Shown: positions 8,973-18,635 of the stretch, in pieces | Layout: every line of letters begins with the position of its first letter | Position numbering within the stretch: position 1 is the first letter of the stretch | Source of the DNA: Clostridium fermenticellae | Lineage (GTDB): Bacteria; Bacillota; Clostridia; Clostridiales; Clostridiaceae | DNA: 64,000 bases | Reading direction: 5' to 3' | Assembly (NCBI RefSeq): GCF_003600355.1 | Contig: NZ_CP032416.1 | Coordinates: forward strand, 2,562,183-2,626,182 | The notes under the pieces: model-generated | Databases searched by the model: none | Seen by the model: the letters and a program-made list of their open reading frames with translations, nothing else | Told to the model about the DNA's origin: nothing | Made by a program: the position numbers and the translations under genes

Positions 8973-10829
8973 TTAACTATTATCGACATTTTCATCTGAT
9001 AAATGATACGGAAAAGTTGATACCATTATATTATCATTCCTGAGCAGTGTTTCCCTAATTAAGAAACTAGTATGGTTATGTAATATTTCTCCAAATTTCT
9101 CATGTGTAACAAATTGTGGGACCACAACTGTTATCTTTTCATTTTCATTTGCCATATTTGCAACAACTTCTATATAATTTAACAGTGGTGTAACAACTGC
9201 CCTAAATGGTGAATACTTTGTAACAAGTGATATATCGGTATCAAGCTTACTCCATCTTTTTTTCAACTTTTCCATTGCTTCCTTATCCGTAGAGATATTA
9301 AGTGCAATTACATTATCACTTATACTTTGTGCATATTGAAGTGCTCCTATTGTTGCCTTAGTCAGGCTTGCTATTGGAACTATTACTATATGCTTGTACT
9401 TTATCTTAAAATCCACTTTATTTAAATTTATTCTGCTTATGCTGAGTCCATCAGCTACCTTGTTATAATGTCCCTTAATTTTAAGCTGAATTAAAATTAT
9501 TATTGGAATGAGTATTACAACTATAAATGCTCCTTCTCTAAACTTTTCAACTAAAATTATTACAGTTGTAAGAAGTGTTATAAACGCACCAAAACCATTA
9601 ATGGCAGCTCGCTTCCTCCACCCGTTATCTTTATTTCTTCTCCAGTGATTTACCATTCCAAACTGCCCCAAGGTAAATGATATAAATACACCTACTGCAT
9701 ATAATGGAATAAGTCTGTGCGTATCTGCCTTAAATATGATAACCAAAATACATGCTATACATGACAAAGCCGTAATTCCAAATGAAAAGCTCAATCTCTT
9801 TCCTCTTATTGTAAATTGTCTTGGCGCAAAACCATCCTTTCCGACTATATACATAAGCATTGGAAAACCAGTATAAGCTGTATTACATGCCATTAAAAGT
9901 ATCACAGCAGTACTAAATTGAATTATATAATACATTGGTCCACTTCCAAAAATAGCTGATGCTATCTGTGATACAACTGTGGGCCCATTTGTTATTGGTA
10001 CAGCTGTGTAGAATATTGCAAGTACAGATGTACCTCCAAATATAAAAAATATTAGTGCCGCTAAGAGTATCATTACAATTTTCGCATTTCTCTGACCGGG
10101 TTCTTTAAAATTCGGCACAGAATTACTCACTGCCTCAACTCCAGTCAATGCCGAACATCCTGATGAAAATGCCTTTAATATCAAAAATAATGACAGATCA
10201 CCCGTAGCCTCCGGCACTTTAAATATTGGTTGTGGATGGATATTAAGTATAAAATATTTAAATAACCCGTACAAAATCATAGAAACCATACTAAAAATAA
10301 ATATATAAGTAGGTATTGCAAAAATCTTTGATGATTCGCTTATACCCCTCAAATTTAAAATAGTTAATATGATAATTATGGACACAACAAAAACAACCTT
10401 GTACTGCGCAAGACTGCTAAATGCTGAAACAATAGCATCTGCACCAGCACTGGCACTAACAGCAACTGTAAGTATATAGCTTATTATTAATCCTGCACCA
10501 GCAGAAAGACCTGCCTTAGCTCCTATATTTTCCTTTGCTACCTTATATGCTCCTCCACCTTGAGGATATGCTCTTATAATTTGAATATATGAAATAGTAA
10601 GTATTATTAAAAGCCCTATGATCATAAATGAAGTCCATGTTAGCCATTTGTAAGCCGACGCTCCTAAAACTATTAAAACAAAAAGAATCTCCTGGGCACC
10701 ATATGCGACAGATGATATGGCATCACTTGCCATTATTGCAAGTCCAAACGGTATATTATATTTTTCACTGCTTCCCTGTTCATTTGCCAGAGGCTCTCCT
10801 AACAAAATATCCAAAACATTTTTAAGCAT
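8973..10829 (-). CDS. KimA-like potassium/APC-superfamily transporter, paralogue 2
   Basis: At 618 residues it is strongly similar along its whole length to the product of 6986-8836: LGEPLANEQGSSEKYN, the AYPQGGGAYKVAKENIG region and PNFKEPGQRNAK are shared. The topology is about 12 membrane segments followed by a cytosolic C-terminal domain. K+ import by proton symport is the expected role if it is a true KimA. Start ATG 10829 follows a GGGGG site; a longer reading to 10859 lacks one. It is divergent from the chemoreceptor gene across a 432-base gap. Retention of two similar copies suggests different affinity or regulation, which the sequence alone cannot show. Confidence 0.8.
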   Translation of the reverse strand: MLKNVLDILLGEPLANEQGSSEKYNIPFGLAIMASDAISSVAYGAQEILFVLIVLGASAYKWLTWTSFMIIGLLIILTISYIQIIRAYPQGGGAYKVAKENIGAKAGLSAGAGLIISYILTVAVSASAGADAIVSAFSSLAQYKVVFVVSIIIILTILNLRGISESSKIFAIPTYIFIFSMVSMILYGLFKYFILNIHPQPIFKVPEATGDLSLFLILKAFSSGCSALTGVEAVSNSVPNFKEPGQRNAKIVMILLAALIFFIFGGTSVLAIFYTAVPITNGPTVVSQIASAIFGSGPMYYIIQFSTAVILLMACNTAYTGFPMLMYIVGKDGFAPRQFTIRGKRLSFSFGITALSCIACILVIIFKADTHRLIPLYAVGVFISFTLGQFGMVNHWRRNKDNGWRKRAAINGFGAFITLLTTVIILVEKFREGAFIVVILIPIIILIQLKIKGHYNKVADGLSISRINLNKVDFKIKYKHIVIVPIASLTKATIGALQYAQSISDNVIALNISTDKEAMEKLKKRWSKLDTDISLVTKYSPFRAVVTPLLNYIEVVANMANENEKITVVVPQFVTHEKFGEILHNHTSFLIRETLLRNDNIMVSTFPYHLSDENVDNS

Positions 10830-11261
10830 AAGTTGTCCCCCTAGATTAATATTCTGCAAAATATTTTATAGTAATATAACCTTTTGGTGCAATATTATAA
10901 TTTTTATATTTATATGCCATAAAGCTTCAAATTTCCATGTGAATACGATTACATTGATCTTTATGACTCGATTAGTGTTATTTATACTTTATTATACTCG
11001 TTGTACGATTTTTCAAAATTTAAATACAATATATCTCAAATTATGCCCGCCAACTTCCAAGGATTTTACGGTAAATAATAAATATATTTTACATACTCTA
11101 AAGAATAACTTCAGCAAATTTATTTATAATTTTCAAGTATTTAATATGTTTTATTATTTAATATTAGGTGTTTTTATAAAATTACTAAAATATGTTGATT
11201 TATGTAAATTTATGATCTATTATAATTGTATATTAAGAAATAATAGGGGGAGTGAATTAAA
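10830..11261. other. Divergent intergenic region, KimA-like / chemoreceptor
   Basis: A very AT-rich 432-base gap carrying the promoters of both flanking genes. For the plus strand, TTGATT (11195-11200) and TATTAT (11218-11223) are 17 bases apart, 38 bases before the chemoreceptor start. I see no riboswitch, tRNA or strong dyad. The open frame running through it on the plus strand has no gene-like features. Confidence 0.4.
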
Positions 11262-13262
11262 ATGAATTCTAAAAATTCAAAATTAAATAACATTCGTATC
11301 AAATTAGTCACAAGTTTAATACTAATTTGTGTAATCCCATTACTAATATCCGGATTTATATCATACTCTAAGTCAAAATCAATACTTAATCAAAAATTAA
11401 TACTTACAACCACCCAAACAATTGATGAAATAGATGATGGTTTGTCCAATTATTTAAATGTTTTTTCAAAATTAGTTTCCATATCGGCTGCAAATCCCGG
11501 TATTATAAATTATGATACTAGTAATGACAATGATGCCTTGTCTTATGCATTAAAAAATATGAAAGAAAACGACAAAGATATTTTTCAAGCTTATTACGGA
11601 ACTGCCTCTCACAAATTTACAATATACCCTTATTCAAAAATGCCGACCGGGTATGACCCACCTGAACGGGACTGGTACAAAACTGCATTAAGAAATAAAG
11701 GTAAAATTACTATAAGTCAGCCATACATAGATGCGGCAACAAAAGACAATGTAATCACATTTTCACAGACAGTAGAAAAAGATGGACAGGTTGTAGGTGT
11801 TGTAGCATTGGATTGCTCTCTAAAAACGTTATCACAAGAAATTTCATCAAAAAAGGTTGGCAATTCAGGATCTGTTTTTCTTGTTGATCCTACGGGCAAG
11901 GCAATAGCCAGTCCAGAAAAAAATCTTATTAATACTGATATATCCTCAAAATTTACTTTCTGGAGTAAGGCAAAATCAGAGGACAGCGGATTTGTCAATT
12001 ATACTTATAATGGCGTAAAAAAGTTTGGAGCATTTACAACAAATAAATTAACCGGGTGGAAAGTAATCGCCACCTTAAATGATAGTGAACTTTCCAAAGA
12101 TACAAAGCCCATATTGCATATAACTTTATTAATGATATTGATAATGGCGCTGGCTGCAGCAGCTTTGTCTTTTACATTAAGTAAAGGTATATCTGATAAT
12201 ATAAATAACTTTAAAAAAGCATTCTCCAAAGCTTCAAAGGGGGATCTGACAGTATCAATAGCTGCTTCAACAAAAGATGAATTCAAAGATCTGTCTGAAT
12301 CATTTAATACTATGCTTAAAAATGTATCTGATCTTATGAACAATGTCACAAAATCTTCAGAAACAGTATTGCAAACTTCCTTAAGCCTGGCAAATATGTC
12401 CGGCGAAGTAACCTCATCTGTAACTGAAGTATCAAAAGCTATAGAAGAAGTTTCTATGGGTGCAACTAAGCAGGCGGAGAATGCCCAGACAGGTGCAGCT
12501 GAAATGAATTCACTGTCAAATAAACTGGATGAAATAAGTAATAATTCAAACGAAATCGATAAAATTTCGAGGGATACCAAAGAACTTGGATCAACAGGTC
12601 TTTCTATGATAGACACTTTGATAGAAAAATCCAACAAAACTAAAGACTCCACTACTTCAGTCAATAAAGTAATTTTTGATATGAACGAAAGTGCTAAACA
12701 AATAAATGTCATATCAGAAGCCATATCTGATATAACGGAACAAACCAATCTATTATCACTGAATGCGAGCATAGAATCTGCACGTGCCGGTGAAGCAGGA
12801 AAAGGATTTGCTGTAGTAGCAGAGGAAATAAGAGTTCTTGCCGAGCAGTCTCAAAATTCTGCAAAAGAAATAAAAGGCATTATAGCAACTATACAGAAAA
12901 AATCTGAAACAGCTGTAGATGCTATTAATTCAACTGAAGTAGCAGTAAATGAACAGTATAAGGCAGTAAATAAAACCCAGGAGATATTTAATAAAATACT
13001 TAAATCAATTGAAATAATGATAGGCAGAGTTGATGAGGTAAAGAAATCCATTATTGATATGAATGATAAGAAACAATCTACATTAGCTGAAATTGAAGAT
13101 ATCTCATCCATATCTGAAGAAACAGCCTCGGCTTCCGAAGAAGTTACTGCATCCAGCGAAGAAATATCTGCAACTATGCAGGAATTTACAAGACATTCAG
13201 AAAAGCTTAAAACTTTAGCAGAGGAACTTAAAGATGAGATAAATCAATTTAAAATTAATTAA
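11262..13262 (+). CDS. Methyl-accepting chemotaxis protein with Cache sensor
   Basis: A 666-residue transmembrane chemoreceptor. Membrane helix 1 is at about residues 13-34. An extracytoplasmic double-Cache domain follows (about 40-275), with the [11 protein letters not shown] segment typical of dCache ligand pockets. Helix 2 is at about 288-310, then HAMP (about 310-365) and a cytoplasmic coiled-coil signalling domain. The conserved hairpin tip, [20 protein letters not shown], is near residue 498. It would signal to the flagellar motor through CheA/CheW, which are not in this window. The ligand is unknown; dCache receptors often bind amino acids or organic acids. The start is supported by AGGGGGAG. 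It is a stand-alone gene whose stop runs into palindromic repeat C. Confidence 0.93.
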   Translation: MNSKNSKLNNIRIKLVTSLILICVIPLLISGFISYSKSKSILNQKLILTTTQTIDEIDDGLSNYLNVFSKLVSISAANPGIINYDTSNDNDALSYALKNMKENDKDIFQAYYGTASHKFTIYPYSKMPTGYDPPERDWYKTALRNKGKITISQPYIDAATKDNVITFSQTVEKDGQVVGVVALDCSLKTLSQEISSKKVGNSGSVFLVDPTGKAIASPEKNLINTDISSKFTFWSKAKSEDSGFVNYTYNGVKKFGAFTTNKLTGWKVIATLNDSELSKDTKPILHITLLMILIMALAAAALSFTLSKGISDNINNFKKAFSKASKGDLTVSIAASTKDEFKDLSESFNTMLKNVSDLMNNVTKSSETVLQTSLSLANMSGEVTSSVTEVSKAIEEVSMGATKQAENAQTGAAEMNSLSNKLDEISNNSNEIDKISRDTKELGSTGLSMIDTLIEKSNKTKDSTTSVNKVIFDMNESAKQINVISEAISDITEQTNLLSLNASIESARAGEAGKGFAVVAEEIRVLAEQSQNSAKEIKGIIATIQKKSETAVDAINSTEVAVNEQYKAVNKTQEIFNKILKSIEIMIGRVDEVKKSIIDMNDKKQSTLAEIEDISSISEETASASEEVTASSEEISATMQEFTRHSEKLKTLAEELKDEINQFKIN

Positions 13263-13497
13263 CTTATGCGCAGACCGGGATTTCTAAAATTAAGGCACAT
13301 TAAAAAATTTTGTAGTAAGTCTTAGCGAAGTGTTCTTAAAAATCTTAGTGGATTTTATATGTTTGAACAAAGTGAGTTTATAAAATCTGCTTAGATTTTT
13401 TTAAACGCAAGCTTAGACTTACTAGAAATTTTTTACGTTACGTATTTTGGAAATCCCGATCGGAGCATAAGTTAAGCTTTCAGTTACAAACCCTATA
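13257..13497. repeat. Dispersed palindromic repeat, copy C (long form)
   Basis: A palindrome of about 240 bases whose two ends touch the stop codons of the convergent genes mcp and AKR. The outer arms pair TTAACTTATGCG with its complement near 13465-13480. The core pairs ACCGGGATTTC with GAAATCCCGAT, and the inner arms pair TAGTAAGTCTTAGC with GCTTAGACTTACTAG. The innermost part has further AAATCT/AGATTT dyads. Confidence 0.75.
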
Positions 13498-14500
13498 AAA
13501 AGGTTTTGTAATCTTCATAATTCTTTTTTAAAAGCTCTGGAGTATTTAATTTATACGGGCACTTGCTCATACAGTTATTACAATGAAGACACCCTTCAAT
13601 CTTTTTCATTTCTTCCTGCCACTCCTTAGTAAGGTAATCATCCTTCGGTGCACGACGGAGAAGAAGACTCATTCTTGCGCAATCATTAATTTGAATTCCA
13701 GCCGGACATGGCATACAGTATCCACATCCACGGCAAAAGTCTCCGGATAATTCTTTTCTATCATGTTCAATCTGTTTTTTCATATTATCCGTAAAAATTG
13801 GTGGATTGTCATTATAAGATAAAAATTCATCAAGTTCATTTTCACGTTGAATTCCCCAAATAGGCGCAACATGATTAAACTGTGAAAGATATGCATATGC
13901 AGCAGCTGAATCTGTAATTAACCCACCGGATAGTGCCTTCATTGCGATAAATCCCATATTATTTTCCTTACACAAATTAACTATTTCTATATCTGATTCC
14001 CCTCCAAGATACGAAAAAGGAAATTGGAGTGTATCATATAGTTTTGATGATATAGCTTCTTTTGCGACAGTCATCCTATGATTCGTAATTCCTATAAATC
14101 GTATTTTACCCTGTTTCTTTGCCTCAAGCATTGCATCATAAAGTCCAGATTTATCTCCAGGCTTTGGACAAAATGATGGATTATGAAACTGATAAATATC
14201 AATATAATTCGTCTGTAAATTCTTCAAGCTTTGTTCTAAATCTTTCCAGAATTCATCAGCATTTTGTGCCGCTGTTTTAGTGCTTATAATAATCTTATCT
14301 CTTATGTAAGAAAACGCAGCTCCTATTTTTTCTTCACTATCTGAATATGCTCTTGCAGTATCAAAATAATTGATTCCATTATAAAATGCCTTTTGTAATA
14401 AATAAACAGCGTTCTTTTTTGAAATACGTTGTATCGGAAGTGCTCCAAATCCATTTTTACTTACAATTAATCCTGTTTTACCTAACTTTACTGTTTTCAT
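13493..14500 (-). CDS. Aldo/keto reductase with C-terminal 4Fe-4S ferredoxin domain
   Basis: A 335-residue cytosolic oxidoreductase. The N-terminal TIM barrel (about 1-240) has NYFDTARAYSDSEEKIG carrying the catalytic Asp/Tyr, the Lys of IIISTKT, and IYQFHNP. Two cysteine clusters follow, CRGCGYCMPCPAG near residue 255 and CLHCNNCMSKCP near 300, each fitting a [4Fe-4S] centre. This fused type is common in anaerobes and is thought to use ferredoxin electrons; the substrate is unknown. It is divergent from the TPP-riboswitch/thi4 unit. Its stop codon overlaps the end of palindromic repeat C. Confidence 0.9.
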   Translation of the reverse strand: MKTVKLGKTGLIVSKNGFGALPIQRISKKNAVYLLQKAFYNGINYFDTARAYSDSEEKIGAAFSYIRDKIIISTKTAAQNADEFWKDLEQSLKNLQTNYIDIYQFHNPSFCPKPGDKSGLYDAMLEAKKQGKIRFIGITNHRMTVAKEAISSKLYDTLQFPFSYLGGESDIEIVNLCKENNMGFIAMKALSGGLITDSAAAYAYLSQFNHVAPIWGIQRENELDEFLSYNDNPPIFTDNMKKQIEHDRKELSGDFCRGCGYCMPCPAGIQINDCARMSLLLRRAPKDDYLTKEWQEEMKKIEGCLHCNNCMSKCPYKLNTPELLKKNYEDYKTFL

Positions 14501-14716
14501 ACACCTACCATCTCCTCTAAAAATTAAATAATATATAATTGTTTAAATATTTCAATACTTATTCAAAATTATATTATTAAAAAGTATTTTTTACAAACCA
14601 AATATAGGAGTAGTATAAATTACCACTTGAAAGAACATACAATATATTTCTGTAATATTATTGAATTTATGTACTTATAGGACTTTTTTTGTAAATTAAT
14701 TTTATAAATAAATATA

Positions 14717-14745
14717 TTGTAAGATTAGTATTTTTGTGTTACTAT
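14717..14745 (+). promoter_or_regulatory. Predicted promoter of the TPP riboswitch-thi4 unit
   Basis: TTGTAA (14717-14722) and TACTAT (14740-14745) are 17 bases apart, about 60 bases before the riboswitch. Other AT-rich pairs are possible. Confidence 0.4.
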
Positions 14746-14807
14746 AAAATATGTTAGGAATTCTTAACGTTTAACAATTATTAAAAAATGAATATTAAAT
14801 ATATTTT

Positions 14808-14897
14808 AGCGGGGAGTCCATGTTTTGGACTGAGAAAGGACTATTAAGCACCTGACCCTTATAACTTGATCGGAGTAATGTCCGCGTAGGGAAGGTT
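14808..14897 (+). ncRNA. TPP (THI-box) riboswitch
   Basis: All conserved blocks of the thiamin pyrophosphate aptamer are present in order: GCGGGGAGTCC, GGACTGAGAAAGGA, CTGACCCTTATAACTTGATC, GTAATGTCCGCGTAGGGAAG. It lies between the promoter and a terminator hairpin, 70 bases ahead of thi4. The expected action is premature termination when TPP is abundant. Confidence 0.97.
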
Positions 14898-14908
14898 TAA
14901 AATATTTC

Positions 14909-14938
14909 GCACACCTTTTCCTAAGGGTGTGCTTTTAA
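14909..14938 (+). terminator. Riboswitch expression-platform terminator
   Basis: GCACACCTT (14909-14917) pairs with AAGGGTGTGC (14923-14932) and is followed by TTTT. It sits 11 bases after the aptamer and 29 bases before the thi4 start, so it is the likely TPP-controlled stop. Confidence 0.85.
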
Positions 14939-14967
14939 TTTATCTATAAATGAAAGGAGTTAAAAAA

Positions 14968-15753
14968 ATGTACTTAGAAGACACCAAAATTTCAAAAGCT
15001 ATTATTGATACTTACAAGGATAAACTTGAAGACATATTATATTCAGATGTAATCATCGTCGGAGGAGGTCCATCAGGTTTGGTAGCTGCAGCTTACCTTG
15101 CTGAAGCCGGAGTTAAGACAACCATTATAGAGCGTAGTCTCAGTATTGGAGGCGGCATGTGGGGAGGTGGCATGATGATGAATCAAATTGTAATTCAGGA
15201 AAGTGCCCGAAGCATTCTGGACGACTTTAACGTTAATTATAAAAAATATGAAGAAAACTATTATACAGTTGATTCTATAGAATGTGTTTCTGCGCTAACT
15301 CTAAAAGCAGTTAAAGCTGGAGCTAAAATATTAAACTTAATATCCGTAGAAGACGTAATAGAAAAGGATAATTGCATTGCAGGACTTGTAATTAACTGGG
15401 CTGCCGTTGAAAAAACAAAAATGCCTATTGATCCAATAATGATAGAATCAAAATATATACTTGATGCCACAGGTCATGATGCATCAATAGTGAATAAACT
15501 TGTAGCTAAACAAGGAAACGTTTTAAATACCGAAAACGGAAGTTTTGTGGGAGAAAAAACAATGTGGGCAGATCGTGGTGAAGATCAGGTCGTTAAAAAC
15601 ACTGGTGAAGTATATCCAGGACTATATGTATCCGGTATGGCTGCTAATGCCACTTTAGGCGGACAGAGAATGGGTCCGGTTTTTGGAGGTATGCTTCTTT
15701 CAGGTCAGAAAGCTGCTAAACAATTAATAGAAAAATTGCATGCAGCAAAATAA
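14968..15753 (+). CDS. thi4: Thi4-type thiazole synthase (sulfide-dependent form)
   Basis: It makes the adenylated thiazole precursor of thiamin from NAD, glycine and sulfur. The 261-residue protein has the FAD/NAD motif DVIIVGGGPSGLVAAAYLAE, ERSLSIGGGMWGGGM, ATGHDASIV and the C-terminal GMAANATLGGQRMGPVFGGM, all Thi4 hallmarks. In yeast Thi4 a cysteine shortly after TGHD donates its own sulfur once. Here the aligned position is leucine and no nearby cysteine exists, so the catalytic type that takes free sulfide is expected, as in methanogens. Start ATG 14968 has AAAGGAG at good spacing; an upstream ATG at 14950 contains that site. Expression is under the TPP riboswitch. It is a single-gene unit ending at a bidirectional terminator. 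Confidence 0.93.
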   Translation: MYLEDTKISKAIIDTYKDKLEDILYSDVIIVGGGPSGLVAAAYLAEAGVKTTIIERSLSIGGGMWGGGMMMNQIVIQESARSILDDFNVNYKKYEENYYTVDSIECVSALTLKAVKAGAKILNLISVEDVIEKDNCIAGLVINWAAVEKTKMPIDPIMIESKYILDATGHDASIVNKLVAKQGNVLNTENGSFVGEKTMWADRGEDQVVKNTGEVYPGLYVSGMAANATLGGQRMGPVFGGMLLSGQKAAKQLIEKLHAAK

Positions 15754-15803
15754 GAATTAACACAATAACCTAAGTAGGAAAAGAATAATTCCAGTTCAAA
15801 ATA

Positions 15804-15846
15804 TAGACAAACAGTTCACATTGATTTATTCAATACTGTTTGTCTA
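15804..15846. terminator. Bidirectional terminator, thi4 / aminotransferase
   Basis: A 12-bp perfect stem, TAGACAAACAGT (15804-15815) with ACTGTTTGTCTA (15835-15846), between two convergent stop codons. Confidence 0.65.
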
Positions 15847-15860
15847 TCATTATTAGAATG

Positions 15861-17045
15861 TTATTTATATTCCTCTGCTAATTTTTTAAACAAAGGAATT
15901 GATTTTTCAATTGTTGAAGTTTTAATACAATAAGCAGCTCTAAAATGTCCTGGGCAACCAAAATCCTTTCCCGGAACAAGCAATAAATTATATTTTTTTG
16001 CCTTTTCACAAAAAGCCTCATCGTCAGCTTCTAATGATTTGGGAAATAAGTAAAATGCCCCATCTGGTTTTACACATGAAAATCCAGCTTCAATCAAACC
16101 ATTATATAATATATCTTTGTTATTTTCATATGTACTTATATCTGAAGGCAGGCCCGCACATCTCGCAACTACTTTCTGAAACAATGATGGAGCATTTACA
16201 TGTGTTAAAACTCTGGCTGCACCGGCAATAGCTGCAAATATTACATCAAAATCAATGATTTCATTGGGAACCACTATATATCCAATTCTTTCACCAGGCA
16301 ATGAAAAAGATTTACTGTATGAATAACATACCAAAGTATTATCATAATATTTGGGTAGATATGGTACCTCAACATTATCATACGCTATCTCACGATAAGG
16401 CTCATCAGATATCAAAAATATTGGATGATTATATTCTTTCTCTTTTTGTTTTAATATATCTGCCAACTTGATAATTGTTTTCTCTGAATAAACTGCACCA
16501 CTTGGATTATTGGGAGAATTTACAATAACAGCTTTAGTATGTTCGTTGATTCTCTTATCAAATTCTGAAAAATTAATCTGAAAATCAGAAACATTCGCTT
16601 TAACAGCTACAAACTTTGACCCTGTGGATTCAACAAAACATTTATACTCAGGAAAGTAGGGAGCAAAAGCTATAAATTCATCATCTCTTTCACCTAATGC
16701 TTTAAAACATATACTTATTGATGCAGCTGCTCCGGCCGTCATAAATAAATTTTTTCCCGAAAAGTTTGTACCAAATCTCTTATTCAAACTCTTGGCTACT
16801 AACTCTCTCGATTCCGGATCTCCATAGGCTGCTGTATACCCATGTACACTACACGAATCCTCATTATTTAAAATATCAATTATAGTTTCTTTAATATACT
16901 CAGGTGCTGGAACGTTAGGATTTCCCAAACTAAAGTCATATATATTCTCTTTTCCAACTACTTTAGCCTGTTTTTCTGCATATTCAGCAATGGCTCTTAT
17001 AGTCGATTTTTTACTGCCTAATTCATACATTTCTTTTGAAATCAT
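15861..17045 (-). CDS. PLP-dependent class I/II aminotransferase
   Basis: A 394-residue fold-type I aminotransferase. Visible features are DFSLGNPNVPAPEYI near the N terminus, TAGAAASIS (cofactor phosphate cup), NSPNNPSGAVY, DEPYREIAYD and SYSKSFSLPGERIGY, where the lysine in SKSFSLPGER binds pyridoxal phosphate. The FCEKAKKYNLLLVPGKDFG segment near the C terminus is typical of aspartate/aromatic transaminases. The exact amino-acid substrate cannot be told. Start ATG 17045 follows GGGGG with 9-base spacing. It is monocistronic. Confidence 0.9.
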   Translation of the reverse strand: MISKEMYELGSKKSTIRAIAEYAEKQAKVVGKENIYDFSLGNPNVPAPEYIKETIIDILNNEDSCSVHGYTAAYGDPESRELVAKSLNKRFGTNFSGKNLFMTAGAAASISICFKALGERDDEFIAFAPYFPEYKCFVESTGSKFVAVKANVSDFQINFSEFDKRINEHTKAVIVNSPNNPSGAVYSEKTIIKLADILKQKEKEYNHPIFLISDEPYREIAYDNVEVPYLPKYYDNTLVCYSYSKSFSLPGERIGYIVVPNEIIDFDVIFAAIAGAARVLTHVNAPSLFQKVVARCAGLPSDISTYENNKDILYNGLIEAGFSCVKPDGAFYLFPKSLEADDEAFCEKAKKYNLLLVPGKDFGCPGHFRAAYCIKTSTIEKSIPLFKKLAEEYK

Positions 17046-17145
17046 AAAATTAACCCCCTTTTAGTTCATATACTTAATATTATAATCTCTTTTGCTGATT
17101 ATTTGTCAATATTTATCCATAAATAATTATAAAAATAAATACAAA

Positions 17146-17184
17146 AAGAGCCTTTATGCTAACTAATTAGCAGTATAGGCTCTT
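17146..17184 (-). terminator. Terminator of cotJABC
   Basis: AAGAGCCTTTATGCTA pairs imperfectly with AGCAGTATAGGCTCTT, followed on the minus strand by a T-run, 38 bases after the cotJC stop. Confidence 0.75.
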
Positions 17185-17221
17185 AATTCAATAAAATATA
17201 TAAGCAAATAAAAATGAATAT

Positions 17222-17821
17222 TTATTTAGTAAATTTCGTTTTAGGCATAATAAATAACTTAGGTTCCTGTAAATACTCCTGAACTATTCTAAGAGCCTCT
17301 CCAAATCTCTGGTAATGAACAATTTCTCTTTCCCTCAAGAATTTCAATGGTTCTATTACATCTGGATCTTCAGCAAAATTAAGAAGATATTCATACGTTC
17401 CTCTGGCTTTTTGTTCTGCAGCCAAATCTTCAGTTAAGTCTATTATTGGATCTCCTTCTGATTGAATACAAGCCGCAGTAAATGGATCTCCAGAAGCACT
17501 TGAAGGATAAACTCCCTTTCCATGATCTGCATAATAAGCATCAAGACCTGCTTTTCTAATCTCCTCAAGGCTTGCTCCGTCTACAAGCTGATGAAACATT
17601 GCTCCAATCATCTCAAGATGTGCAAGTTCCTCTGTTCCTATATCATTTAAGGTTGCAATAGCCTGAGGTGTCAGCATCGAAAATCTCTGACTGAGATATC
17701 TTAGTGACGCTCCAAGTTCTCCATCAGGTCCGCCATATTGAGTAATAATTATTTTTGCCATTTTAGGATCAGGATTTTTTATTTTAACTGAATATTGTAA
17801 CCTTTTTTCATATGACCACAT
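17222..17821 (-). CDS. cotJC: Spore coat protein CotJC (manganese-catalase family)
   Basis: A 199-residue inner spore-coat component related to dimanganese catalases. Metal-ligand Glu/His positions are visible in LGASLRYLSQRF, GTEELAHLEMIGAM and EREIVHYQRFGEAL. It is the third gene of cotJA-cotJB-cotJC, 17 bases after cotJB. In Bacillus the operon is expressed in the mother cell under sigma-E; no clear sigma-E box could be fixed here. It shows that the organism sporulates. Confidence 0.95.
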   Translation of the reverse strand: MWSYEKRLQYSVKIKNPDPKMAKIIITQYGGPDGELGASLRYLSQRFSMLTPQAIATLNDIGTEELAHLEMIGAMFHQLVDGASLEEIRKAGLDAYYADHGKGVYPSSASGDPFTAACIQSEGDPIIDLTEDLAAEQKARGTYEYLLNFAEDPDVIEPLKFLREREIVHYQRFGEALRIVQEYLQEPKLFIMPKTKFTK

Positions 17822-17838
17822 ATAATTCTATTCCCCCT

Positions 17839-18117
17839 TTAAAGCCTAAAGTTGGCTTCATATTCCCAAGGCCAGGGTTCATCCATCCACTGCCATGGGC
17901 ACTCGCTATAAGCCCCGTACGCTAAAGGCCCAAAGTACTTTTCGTAATTTTGTTTTAGTCTGTTTGCCTCAACTGAAATTGAATTGTATTTTGAAATGGC
18001 ATCACAATCACTCGGATGAGTATTTAAATACAAATGGAGATCTACAAGCACAAAATCCACAGCACTAATTTGTTTTAAAAGCTCTTTTTTATTTACTTTA
18101 TCACTCACAGCAATCAC
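17839..18117 (-). CDS. cotJB: Spore coat protein CotJB
   Basis: A 92-residue coat-associated protein with the family pattern VDFVLVDLHLYLNTHPSDCDA and the C-terminal FGPLAYGAYSECPWQWMDEP. It overlaps the end of cotJA by 17 bases, so translation is coupled. The role in the coat is structural and poorly understood. Confidence 0.92.
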   Translation of the reverse strand: MIAVSDKVNKKELLKQISAVDFVLVDLHLYLNTHPSDCDAISKYNSISVEANRLKQNYEKYFGPLAYGAYSECPWQWMDEPWPWEYEANFRL

Positions 18118-18355
18118 CCCATTTATCTTTTTCAGCTTTATTCATTTGTTTGTCTTTTCCTTCATAAGGACTATAAAGTTCTAGAAATGCAGTTCCATGT
18201 TTGAGAGCCTCAATCGGGCATAGAATTGTACATAATTTTTGGTAAGGTACATATGCAGCTGCTAATCTTACATTTCTTATTGTTGTCTCTTGTGGGATAC
18301 ATTTATCCTGTGATGACCTTACATTCTGATTTTCTAGTTTTACACCCTTTGTCAT
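18101..18355 (-). CDS. cotJA: Spore coat-associated protein CotJA
   Basis: An 84-residue first gene of the cotJ operon. It has the family's AAAYVPYQKLCTILCPIEALKHGTAF core. Start ATG 18355 follows an AGGAGG site. It is divergent from the siroheme protein gene across a 280-base gap in which I see AT-rich sequence and no clear sigma-E -35/-10 pair. Confidence 0.9.
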   Translation of the reverse strand: MTKGVKLENQNVRSSQDKCIPQETTIRNVRLAAAYVPYQKLCTILCPIEALKHGTAFLELYSPYEGKDKQMNKAEKDKWGDCCE

Positions 18356-18635
18356 AAATTATTGTTTCCTCCTCACTTTTTGCTTACTTAATCTTATCTT
18401 ATGATTAGATATAGAGGATTGTTACTTTATACATTTAATACTCTCTTATTCTCAAGATTACTAAATAATTTAATTATCAACAAGCTCCTGACAGAATATG
18501 TACAACAATATCTGTTAAACTATAAATACTGTATGATTTATTACACCATAATATAAACAAATCATTTTATATCTAGTATACTTATATTGTATTCAAACTT
18601 ATCAAAGATACATTATATAAGGAGATGTTATTATT

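Noticed and set aside
10840-11060. Possible c-di-AMP (ydaO) riboswitch upstream of the KimA-like genes
   Set aside because: The conserved GC-rich blocks of the motif are absent on the minus strand; only AT-rich sequence is present.
10717-11265. 182-codon plus-strand frame through the divergent gap
   Set aside because: Its first part is antisense to the KimA-like gene and the rest is AT-rich intergenic sequence with no domain; it is a chance frame.
12005-12772. 255-codon minus-strand frame opposite the chemoreceptor
   Set aside because: It mirrors the codon structure of the MCP signalling domain on the other strand; no ribosome binding site or homology.
18360-18440. Sigma-E promoter for cotJABC
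   Set aside because: CATAAGAT-like sequence is present but no acceptable -35 element at the proper distance could be found.
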